From NCBI GenBank assembly GCA_902785705.1, contig CACZZN010000005.1, forward strand, positions 162,614 to 226,613: a DNA stretch of 64,000 nt, given 5' to 3'. Of this stretch, positions 18,265-24,892 are shown in pieces. A program made the position numbers and the translations under genes. The notes under the pieces were generated by a model. It had not been told where the DNA came from, searched no databases, and saw only the letters and a program-made list of their open reading frames with translations. How positions within the stretch are numbered: the stretch's first letter is position 1; each line of letters begins with the position of its first letter. The DNA is from an uncultured Veillonellaceae bacterium (GTDB taxonomy: Bacteria; Bacillota; Negativicutes; Selenomonadales; Selenomonadaceae).

Positions 18265-18579
18265 ATGACAAAAGCAGAATTACTGCATGAGGTAGAGCAG
18301 GCCATACTCCTTGCACGTATGGATGAGGATTTTTTGATCTATATCAATCTGGAAACTGGAGAATTGGTGATAGATACGAACTCACCTTATGCGGATGATC
18401 CGGCAATGTGCGATAATCCGGAAGGATTACGTAAAAATTTAGAAGAAAATACAGGAAAATATCTAGATTTACCTTATGCGGTAGGACGGTGGCGGATGCG
18501 TCACGGAGATCCTAAAGATCTGGCGAATGAATGGTGCGAGGAACACTCCCACGAATTAGCGCCCTTGTTCGAAAAATAA
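18265..18579 (+). CDS. Hypothetical protein (possibly UPF0158-like)
   Basis: A 104-residue acidic soluble protein with no membrane segment. The start is ATG at 18265 with AGAGGAGA 7 bases upstream. Features are a helical N-terminus (KAELLHEVEQAILLARMDEDF), INLETGELVID, and a C-terminal WRMRHGDPKDLANEWCEEH segment. The LETGE and RW..W pattern faintly recalls the UPF0158 family, but I cannot assign it. Codon use is more AT-rich than in neighbouring housekeeping genes, and it sits in the mobile-island remnant, so acquisition by transfer is likely. Confidence 0.65.
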   Translation: MTKAELLHEVEQAILLARMDEDFLIYINLETGELVIDTNSPYADDPAMCDNPEGLRKNLEENTGKYLDLPYAVGRWRMRHGDPKDLANEWCEEHSHELAPLFEK

Positions 18580-18662
18580 GATAGGGACACATGGCAATGT
18601 AGGATTGATGCCGAGATTGGAACGAACATCTGAGTCATCAATGATGACATGCGACTCATGTG

Positions 18663-18701
18663 CAGGGGGACAGCAACTTCGGGCTGGTTGTTGTCCCCCT
18701 G
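18663..18701 (+). terminator. hairpin after hypothetical gene
   Basis: CAGGGGGACAgCAAC pairs with GTTGTTGTCCCCCTG around a 9-base loop. The stem is very stable but there is no U-run, so it may be a transcript-stabilising or terminator-like structure. Confidence 0.5.
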
Positions 18702-18740
18702 TTCATCGCGCCAAACATCCCATGTTCATCGGTCATCCTT

Positions 18741-19292
18741 CTACGATTCATTCCTAACACCCTGATAGAGGTGATTCGTTCTCTGTTTTAACCGGAATCC
18801 CGGAAGCAGTCCAGAGAATCCGTGTTTCTTCAATATACCATCAATTCCGTCAAGGATAGCACAAAAATCAACCTGAGAAGGGGTGAACCTTGCTCCTGTC
18901 AGAAAATCGATATTGTTCTCGATGATATGCGCATGAAGGTTGTCCGTATTAAGATGGATGCAGCTCAGCACTTGATGATGCCCGCCCTGCCAGTGAGCCA
19001 GAAGGCTGACGACTTCCCTCATACAGTCAGAAAAGCTTCCCAGCTGGCAGGATTCTTCTTCCGGCAGAGAAACGATGAACTCAAAGAACTGCCGTCCCCA
19101 CAGGGTATTGTTTCCTTTTGCGACATGGCAGCGCTTTACCAACATCATTTCCTCATAGGGGTAACGCGGGGAAACGTATGCGGTGCACTAGAGATTGGGA
19201 CTCGTTGCCAGTGGATCACGGATGTAGTTGAGCCGCTCAAACAACTTGAGGTGATCCTCGACGGAATGCCGTTGAAGCTTGAAGATGCTCAC
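18741..19292 (-). pseudogene. Broken relaxase / mobilization nuclease
   Basis: The frame starts with GTG at 19292, overlapping the mobC stop codon. It encodes a relaxase N-terminus (FERLNYIRDPLATSPNL, with a candidate catalytic Tyr), then hits an in-frame TAG at 19190-19188. It continues in the same frame with VSPRYPYEEMMLVKRCHV and the metal-binding pattern IHLNTDNLHAHIIENN. It ends after about 183 codons, much shorter than typical relaxases. The stop plus the missing C-terminus indicate decay, although short stand-alone relaxase domains exist. The known role is nicking oriT for conjugative mobilization together with MobC. Confidence 0.75.
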
Positions 19293-19747
19293 GGTTTGTC
19301 ACCTGCCCCAATTTGGGCGAGGATTTCGTGTGCTGCTTCCTCTATCTCCTGATCGCTTGCGGCATAGGCAGTCATCAGCACACCTGCCACTGCATTGATA
19401 TGCTCTTTTTGTGCGGTTAGTGTGTTGCATACGTCATGAGAATCAAAATTTTGCACATTGGATAGTAATGCCATATTGGCGCGGACGGCATCCTGCAATT
19501 GCTCGACCCGCTTTGCCATGTCCTGATGATAGAGCAGTTTCTTTTCGTGAAGCCTGGCCAACTGCTCTGCAATCCTCTTCCCGTCATAGATATGCTGAAT
19601 CGGCTGTCCCAGACTGGAAGAACGGGCAAATTCGCTGACAGAGAGTCCGGCTTCTTGGGCTTTCTGCTTGATGCTTTCCAGTTCGTCTATTGTCAGGCGT
19701 ATCGTGATGGTCTTGCTTCGCTGCCCCGTTTTTTCCTTTTTCGGCAT
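19289..19747 (-). CDS. mobC: MobC-like relaxosome accessory protein
   Basis: A 152-residue protein: an N-terminal ribbon-helix-helix segment (KTITIRLTIDELESIKQKAQEAGLSVSEFAR), a coiled-coil middle (EKKLLYHQDMAKRVEQLQDAV) and a helical C-terminus. This matches plasmid mobilization MobC proteins that open oriT for the relaxase. GGGAGGGA lies upstream of the ATG. It is directly coupled to the broken relaxase, which confirms the assignment. It is intact in length but probably without function now that its partner is damaged. Confidence 0.78.
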   Translation of the reverse strand: MPKKEKTGQRSKTITIRLTIDELESIKQKAQEAGLSVSEFARSSSLGQPIQHIYDGKRIAEQLARLHEKKLLYHQDMAKRVEQLQDAVRANMALLSNVQNFDSHDVCNTLTAQKEHINAVAGVLMTAYAASDQEIEEAAHEILAQIGAGDKP

Positions 19748-20121
19748 AGAACGTCCCTCCCATAAGTAAATGTGTTACAAAGCCATACTGGATAATAAAA
19801 ACAGCCCTACAAAATAGAGCTGCTAGCTTCAATATCAATATAAAGACTGCCTTTGTGAAGTATATCATCCCCCACAGATACTGGATATCATTTATCATAA
19901 TTATTGTTCATTACATATCCATATTATTTATCATTGATTATATTATAGTTATTTGATATTAAGTTTTAAACAATAATTCATGATTATTATGGTTATTTTC
20001 ATCAAGCGACTTTATTGTGTATGATCTGTGTATGCTATACGAGCCACTCAGGATGCATATCCACACATCCATGCAAGAAAACATTACAAAAGAGACATAT
20101 ATCTAATGGAGGTGAATATTG
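19748..20121. other. AT-rich intergenic region, candidate oriT/replication remnant
   Basis: No gene. The DNA is far richer in A+T than the rest of the window. Imperfect inverted repeats, TTATCATAATTATTGTTCATTA (19893-19914) and AACAATAATTCATGATTATTA (about 19969-19989), flank further TTATCAT-like units. Its place directly upstream of mobC is where an oriT would lie. No iterons or nic-site consensus can be assigned with certainty. Confidence 0.4.
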
Positions 20122-20340
20122 ATGACAGAATTTTTAACTGCAAAGCAAGTAGCTCACGAGTACCTGAATGACGTTTGTAGCTATCATAAAGTGTTGCGAC
20201 TCACACGGGATGGGAAAATACCGGCAACACGATTGGGGAAATCTTATCTTTACAAGCGTTCACAGCTTGACGTATGGGCAGAGAATCAGTTCTGCAGGTC
20301 TGCGGCAACAAATGACGAAAATGCGGGTACTCAATTGTGA
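20122..20340 (+). CDS. Excisionase-family helix-turn-helix protein
   Basis: A 72-residue MerR/excisionase-like (HTH_17) DNA-binding protein: FLTAKQVAHEYL, then TRDGKIPATRLGKSYLYKRSQLDVW. This is the classic pattern of an HTH, an R.G.IPA.R.G wing and a final helix. The ATG at 20122 has GGAGGTGA 7 bases upstream. Such proteins direct excision of integrative elements or act as small regulators. No integrase is seen nearby, which fits an element remnant. Confidence 0.8.
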   Translation: MTEFLTAKQVAHEYLNDVCSYHKVLRLTRDGKIPATRLGKSYLYKRSQLDVWAENQFCRSAATNDENAGTQL

Positions 20341-20399
20341 AAGTGGCATTCAAGGATTTCGCTGAGGATTTCCAAGCCCAGGAATTTTCCCGATAAAGC

Positions 20400-20447
20400 A
20401 AAACGCCATCATCCTCGCACTACATCTGCGATAAACGATGGCGTTTT
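20400..20447 (+). terminator. terminator after excisionase-like gene
   Basis: AAAACGCCATC pairs with GATGGCGTTTT. The symmetric A and T runs allow termination in both directions, for this gene and for the convergent antitoxin-like gene. Confidence 0.75.
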
Positions 20448-20502
20448 GTTCACCAAAATGCATTCCAGCGAATCATGGGAATTTCCGTAAAGGTTACCCA
20501 GC

Positions 20503-20718
20503 TCATTCCGCTGCCATTGCCTCCAATTCTTCCATTGTTTTGCGTATTACCCTTCCTTGGTGAAACTGTTCGTCACTTTTGTCCAACATTGAAAGATATT
20601 CAGCATTATGAGCAGCCTTTAGGGATACGCTTCGGACATAGTCCTCTGCACTAACATTGACAGCTGCGGCTTGTTTCTCTATCAGTTGCACATCCGCAGG
20701 AGTGAAGTCTATCATCAT
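20503..20718 (-). CDS. Orphan RHH antitoxin-like protein
   Basis: A 71-residue protein with an N-terminal RHH-like pattern (MIDFTPADVQLIEKQAAAVNVSAEDYVRSVSLKAA) and an acidic C-terminal helix (RVIRKTMEELEAMAAE) as in small type II antitoxins. The start is at paired ATGs 20718/20715 with GGAGGTG upstream, and a longer frame to 20766 is rejected. No toxin gene is adjacent, so it is either an orphan or a regulator from the mobile island. Confidence 0.65.
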   Translation of the reverse strand: MMIDFTPADVQLIEKQAAAVNVSAEDYVRSVSLKAAHNAEYLSMLDKSDEQFHQGRVIRKTMEELEAMAAE

Positions 20719-21025
20719 GGTCTGCACCTCCAATCGGTTTTTTGAAATCATGACGTTGTTGCTCAAACTTTCCCATAGGAAAGTTTTTCACTGGTTTCTC
20801 TTTTACCTGTCTAAATCATCAATATACCGTAAAGTTTGCCTGTTTCAGCAATCTTCTCCTTCCGGCACTTTTTCCCGTTGCATCTTTCTCGTTCAAGAAG
20901 CCTCGCTTCCAATCATTTGATTCTGGATATATTATACTACCATATTGTCAAACAATTCTACACAGAACAGGCAATCGTAAGAGCCTGATTATCACATTAG
21001 ACTTCTGCTGATTATTTCACGCCGT
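20719..21025. other. gene-free stretch upstream of the antitoxin-like gene
   Basis: Contains a short hairpin AAACTTTCC cata GGAAAGTTT (20765-20786). It also has an AT-rich promoter-like patch (minus strand GTATAATATATCC near 20925-20945) next to a TTGT-CAA-ACAA palindrome (about 20945-20957), which could be an autoregulatory operator. No gene seen. Confidence 0.4.
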
Positions 21026-21097
21026 GGAAACCGGCGGTTCATGAGAAGGAAACCACCGGTTCACGGCAAGGAAACCACTAATTCACGGAAGGAAACC
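21026..21097. repeat. tandem terminal repeats of an IS21-like element
   Basis: The unit GGAAACC(a/g)(c/g)...TTCA(c/t)G recurs four times, at 21026, 21048, 21070 and 21091 (periods 22, 22, 21). IS21-family elements carry such multiple terminal repeats outside istB, and an istB fragment follows immediately. This identifies the outer end of a decayed IS21 element. Confidence 0.65.
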
Positions 21098-21099
21098 GG

Positions 21100-21275
21100 T
21101 TAGGGTGTATCTTCGGGACGGAGGGGATGCGGGCTGAGGAGCTGTCTCATGTTTGTCTCCCCAGTGTAGACCTGGATGGCATTCTGCACCAAACGATCCA
21201 TGATGGAATCGGCGTTGGCATCTCCACCGAGCAGAACGTGCGATCCAGTTCCGAGCCTATCCGCCAGCTGTTTTA
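21100..21275 (-). pseudogene. istB: istB C-terminal fragment (IS21-family helper ATPase)
   Basis: About 58 codons on the minus strand end in GDANADSIMDRLVQNAIQVYTGETNMRQLLSP. This corresponds to the C-terminal end of IstB proteins (LADAILDRLVHNA...GESMRK). The rest of istB and all of istA are absent, because the sequence switches to thiM coding at about 21276. The fragment plus the terminal repeats at 21026-21097 are what remains of an IS21 insertion into thiM. Confidence 0.7.
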
Positions 21276-21740
21276 AGGGGAAACGCATCGGAGATCCTCG
21301 CTGTGGCAAAGCTGTGGGAACTTGCGAAGGATGATGGGAGAACCGGTGTTCGCGGGGTAGATTCCACGGAAGAAGTGGAATCGACTCGCGGGGCAGCCGT
21401 TGCGATCGCCCGTTATACCAAGGGAGCCGTGGCGGTTTCGGGGCCGACGGATCTCGTTACGGACGGGGAGACGGTGGCGTATGTCAAAGGCGGTTCCCAT
21501 TTTCTTTCCAAGATCACGGGAGCAGGGTGTTCTCTGGGGGGAGTCATGGCGATCTATGCAAGCCAGACAAGTCCTTTTCTGGCGGCGCTGACAGGCGCGG
21601 CGATCTATAACCTTGCGGGGGCAAGAGCAGAAACGAAGGCGCAGGGGCCGGGGAGTTTCCAGGTACGGTTCCTCGACGAACTCTACTCAGCGGCGCCGGA
21701 AGAAATCGCGGCGTGTCCGATGGATCTGGAAATGGCATAA
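21276..21740 (+). pseudogene. thiM: thiM 3' fragment (hydroxyethylthiazole kinase), N-terminus lost
   Basis: Continuous frame from RGNASEILAV, through GVDSTEE and the ATP/Mg motif KGGSHFLSKITGAGCSLGG, to AGARAETKAQGPGSFQVRFLDELY. This is the C-terminal 155 residues of the roughly 270-residue kinase that phosphorylates thiazole in thiamine salvage. The frame has no start codon with a good Shine-Dalgarno at the junction (a GTG at 21303 is possible). The missing N-terminus holds substrate-binding residues, so it is most likely inactive. The IS21 remnant lies immediately upstream, and any native thiamine riboswitch or promoter has been lost with it. Confidence 0.88.
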
Positions 21741-21754
21741 GGAAGGTGTATGAT

Positions 21755-22060
21755 ATGAATACGTTGATCGCGGTTGCGATTGCGCCCTGCGGTACGGGAG
21801 AAGAACTTTCCGGGAAAGTGGCGGAGGTGATCCGCGTCATTCGGGAATCCGGGCTGCCCAATCGCACGAATTCCATGTTTACGGAAATCGAGGGCGAATG
21901 GGACGAAGTCATGGAAGTCGTGAAAAAAGCGACGTTTGTATTGGCGGAACGGGGCATCCGGACGGAAGTCGTACTGAAAGCGGATATTCGCCCCGGATTC
22001 ACCCATATGATGCAGTCGAAAACAGAAAAAGTCGACGCGATTCTGGGGGCGGAAAGATGA
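21755..22060 (+). CDS. Thiamine-binding protein (MTH1187/YqgV family)
   Basis: A 101-residue ferredoxin-like-fold protein of the family that binds thiamine (formerly DUF77): NTLIAVAIAPCGTGEE, IRVIRESGLPNRTNSMFTEIEGEWDEV, and VVLKADIRPGFTHMMQSKTEKV. The ATG at 21755 has AAGGAAGGTG upstream. It sits 14 bases after the thiM fragment and overlaps thiE by 4 bases, so thiamine salvage is its natural context. Confidence 0.85.
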   Translation: MNTLIAVAIAPCGTGEELSGKVAEVIRVIRESGLPNRTNSMFTEIEGEWDEVMEVVKKATFVLAERGIRTEVVLKADIRPGFTHMMQSKTEKVDAILGAER

Positions 22061-22770
22061 GCATGAGAGAAAATCTGGACATTTCCGCTTATCTGGTACT
22101 GGGACCGGAAAACACCTTGGGGCGGCCGGTGGAGGATATTGTACGGGCAGCGGTACGGGGAGGATTTACCTGCGTGCAGATCCGTTCGAAGGAGGCTTCC
22201 GCCCGGGAACTCATCGAATGCACCGGCAGAGCTGCGGAAGCCATTGCTTCGGAGCACCGAGCGGAACGGGTGGCACTTCTGGTGGATGACCGTCTGGATG
22301 TGGTTTTGGCGGCCAGGATGCAAGGTGTCAAGGTGGACGGCATTCATGTGGGGCAGACGGATATTCCCGTGGATGTCTGCCGGAGGCTTCTGGGAGAGGA
22401 TGCCATTGTGGGACTTTCCGCCCGGACAGAGGAACTTCTGGACTATGTGAGGACTGTGAACACGGAGGAGATCGATTACTTCGGCGCAGGGCCGTTGCAT
22501 GAAACGGCCACCAAGCCGGACTGCGGCATGGACAGCGCGGGACATGTCATTACAAGGAGCTTTGAGGAACTGAGAGAGCTGGCGAAGCTCAGTCCGATCC
22601 CCGTTGTGGTCGGCGGCGGCGTAAAACTTGCGGATATCCCGGAACTGGCGCAGACCGGTGTGGACGGTTTTTTTTTGGTCTCCGCCGTAGCCGGCGCGGA
22701 ACATCCCGAACAGGCGGCGAGAGAATTGGTCAGCGCATGGAAGAAACAAAAGCAAAATGACAGTCGTTAG
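22057..22770 (+). CDS. thiE: Thiamine phosphate synthase
   Basis: Joins HMP-PP and thiazole phosphate to give thiamine phosphate. The 237-residue TIM-barrel protein shows VQIRSKE, LLVDDRLDVVLAARM, DGIHVGQTDIP, FGAGPLHETATKP and VVVGGGV, the standard ThiE motifs. The start is the ATG overlapping the preceding stop (ATGA). Since thiM upstream is broken, ThiE may depend on de novo thiazole phosphate made elsewhere. A terminator follows. Confidence 0.95.
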   Translation: MSMRENLDISAYLVLGPENTLGRPVEDIVRAAVRGGFTCVQIRSKEASARELIECTGRAAEAIASEHRAERVALLVDDRLDVVLAARMQGVKVDGIHVGQTDIPVDVCRRLLGEDAIVGLSARTEELLDYVRTVNTEEIDYFGAGPLHETATKPDCGMDSAGHVITRSFEELRELAKLSPIPVVVGGGVKLADIPELAQTGVDGFFLVSAVAGAEHPEQAARELVSAWKKQKQNDSR

Positions 22771-22820
22771 CAAAAAAGGGCTGTGAAAAAACTCCCTAAA
22801 AGTGTTGCTGAGGCAATATA

Positions 22821-22893
22821 ACAAAAAGCGTTCAATCTCCGAAAATCCTTAATTTATAAGGCTTTTGATGATTTGAACGCTTTTGTTTTTTAG
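22821..22893 (+). terminator. terminator after thiE
   Basis: CAAAAAGCGTTCAA pairs with TTGAACGCTTTTG around a 37-base AT-rich loop and is followed by TTTTT. It may also serve the convergent ABC operon. Confidence 0.7.
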
Positions 22894-22942
22894 GGGCTGT
22901 ATCGATTTTTTTCGCACTCCCTGTGGGCATGCAGGATCCTCA

Positions 22943-23920
22943 TCATTTTGTGACAATTTCTAACGGATAATGACAGGCAATCGAATGGTTCGGAGCTAGC
23001 TCGCGCAGCGCCGGCTTTTTCTTTTCGCACATGTCACGGCAGTGTTCGCACCGGTTTCGGAAAGGACAGCCCGAGGGAATGTCAAGCGGACTGGGGATAT
23101 CCCCGGCAAGGATGGATATTTTTTGATTTTTTTCCTGATCGGTGGAAAAGACAGCCTTCAAAAGCGCCTGGGTATAGGGATGGCGCGCTTCTTCCAGACG
23201 ATCGCCGTCCAGTTTCTCCATGATGCTGCCGAGGTACATCACCGCAATGCGGTGGCTGAACAGGGACACCAGCGCCAGATCATGGCAGATGAAGAGATAG
23301 GTGATTCCCTTTTCTCTCTGCAGTCTGACCAAAAGTCTGATGATGGTATCCTGCACGGACACATCCAGCGCGCTGGTCGCTTCATCGCAGGCGATGATCT
23401 CCGGTTCCAGAGCCAGGGCGCGGGCAACGGCAACGCGCTGACGCTGGCCGCCGCTCATATTGTGCGGATAGCGTTCCGCGAAATCCGCCGGCAGATCGAC
23501 CTGCGCCAGAAGTTCCCGCGCTTTTGCCGCCATATCCTTTCTCTTCAGGAGACCGAAATTCAGCAGCGGTTCGCAGACAATGTCCCGGATGCGCATTTTC
23601 GGGTTGAATGCGGAGGTCGGATCCTGAAATACCATTTGGATATGACGGCAGTTTTCCCGCCTGGCTTCTCCCGTGAGGTTCGTGATGTCTTTTTCGTGCA
23701 GCAGGATGCGCCCGGAGGTCGGCGGCTGCATATTCATGATCGTTTTGAGAAGCGTTGTCTTGCCGCAGCCGGACTCGCCCACAATGGCGACCGTTTCGCC
23801 CTTCCTCACACGGAGGGACACATCATCGCAGGCGGTGAGCGTTCTTCCCCCCGACAGGGGGAATTTTTTTGTCATATGTTCCACACGCAGGATGACGTCG
23901 GATTCTTTCGGATCAGGCAT
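22943..23920 (-). CDS. ABC importer ATPase, OppF/DppF/NikE type (cassette 1)
   Basis: A 325-residue ATPase with Walker A GESGCGKTT, signature MSGGQRQRVAVARAL, Walker B EIIACDEATSALD, and the C-terminal oligopeptide-transporter extension with the Cys cluster CPFRNRCEHCRDMCEKKKPAL seen in Opp/Dpp/Nik ATPases. It overlaps the preceding ATPase gene by 8 bases. It is the last gene of the cassette that begins at the cobalamin riboswitch near 31.5 kb. Substrate is inferred from context: cobalt/nickel complex, corrinoid or peptide. Confidence 0.92.
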   Translation of the reverse strand: MPDPKESDVILRVEHMTKKFPLSGGRTLTACDDVSLRVRKGETVAIVGESGCGKTTLLKTIMNMQPPTSGRILLHEKDITNLTGEARRENCRHIQMVFQDPTSAFNPKMRIRDIVCEPLLNFGLLKRKDMAAKARELLAQVDLPADFAERYPHNMSGGQRQRVAVARALALEPEIIACDEATSALDVSVQDTIIRLLVRLQREKGITYLFICHDLALVSLFSHRIAVMYLGSIMEKLDGDRLEEARHPYTQALLKAVFSTDQEKNQKISILAGDIPSPLDIPSGCPFRNRCEHCRDMCEKKKPALRELAPNHSIACHYPLEIVTK

Positions 23921-24704
23921 ACCGTTTTCCTCCTATTTCCGGCACGGAGGCCAGCAGCGTTTTTGTATAATCTGCCTGGGGATGCTCTATGACATCCTTT
24001 GTCTTTCCGCATTCCACCGTTTTTCCCTGACGCATGACCAGCAACCGGTCGGACAGGTAAGAGGCTACGCCGATGTTATGGGTGACGATGATCATGGAGG
24101 CACCGGAGCCGCGCGTGATGAACATGAGCTCTCCGACGATCTGCGCCTGTGTGGTGACATCCAGCGCCGAGGTCGGTTCGTCGGCCAGGAGCAGCTTCGG
24201 CTGGAAGGTGATGGCCATGGCAATGCCGACCCGTTGACGCATGCCCCCCGAGAGTTCAAAGGTATAGGAGGACATGATATTCTCCGGATTCGGCAGGTTC
24301 ATGAGGGTTAATTTCTCGATGGCCAGATCATAGGCCTCTTGTCTGTTCACATCGCTGTGTGTCTGAATGTATTCGATATATTGCTTTCCGATGGTATGTA
24401 CGGGGTTCATCATGTTGCCGCTGTCCTGAAAGATCATGGAGATTTCACTGCCGCGGAGAGACCGCCATTCGCCCGGAGAAAGGCTCAAAAGATCTTTTCC
24501 CTCGAAGCTCATTTTCCCTCCCGATATTCCGGCGCCTCTCGGCAGACAGTTCAACACGGCGCGGATGACGGTGGTCTTCCCGCTGCCGGATTCGCCGACG
24601 ATGGCAAGGATCTGTCCGCGTTCCAGTTCAAAACTTACATCATGGACCGTCGGTTCCGCTTTTCCGTGATAGGTTACGTCCAGATGGGATACTTGAAGCA
24701 GCAA
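23913..24704 (-). CDS. ABC importer ATPase, OppD/DppD/NikD type (cassette 1)
   Basis: A 263-residue ATPase: Walker A GESGSGKTTVIRAVL, signature ELSGGMRQRVGIAMA, Walker B LLLADEPTSALD, and the H-loop THNIGVASYL. The start is TTG at 24704 with AAGGAGGAA 7 bases upstream. The frame is open a further 43 codons, but that part is the GC-rich palindromic repeat element. It lacks the long C-terminal extension of its partner. It pairs with the gene at 22943 to power the permeases at 26535 and 27362. Confidence 0.92.
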   Translation of the reverse strand: MLLQVSHLDVTYHGKAEPTVHDVSFELERGQILAIVGESGSGKTTVIRAVLNCLPRGAGISGGKMSFEGKDLLSLSPGEWRSLRGSEISMIFQDSGNMMNPVHTIGKQYIEYIQTHSDVNRQEAYDLAIEKLTLMNLPNPENIMSSYTFELSGGMRQRVGIAMAITFQPKLLLADEPTSALDVTTQAQIVGELMFITRGSGASMIIVTHNIGVASYLSDRLLVMRQGKTVECGKTKDVIEHPQADYTKTLLASVPEIGGKRYA

Positions 24705-24754
24705 GGCCGTTCCTCCTTCCAATGGTAGAAATTTAGCGAAGTGGCATTGAGGCA

Positions 24755-24888
24755 CGAACGAAAGCCCCCCCCTGAAAGGGGAGGTGCCCCGTAGGGGCGG
24801 AGGGGTGGCGTCCACTTCATTCTCCTTCGTCACCCCTCTACCGCTGCGCGGTCAGCCTCCCCTTTCAGGGGAGGCTGACATTCGTTCA
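24755..24888. repeat. GC-rich palindromic REP/MITE-like element
   Basis: Arms begin GAACGAAAGCCCCCCCCTGA and end with the inverse, TCAGGGGAGGCTGACATTCGTTC in parts. Each arm also contains CCCCTGAAAGGGGAGG and a CACCCCTC / GAGGGGTG block. It forms a roughly 130-base cruciform between the binding-protein gene and the ATPase genes of the same operon, so it may set their relative mRNA levels. Confidence 0.7.
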
Positions 24889-24892
24889 ATTC

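Noticed and set aside
21026..21097. Four-unit direct repeat as a CRISPR array
   Set aside because: The period is only 21-22 bases with no room for spacers, and it adjoins an istB fragment; this is an IS21 terminal repeat.
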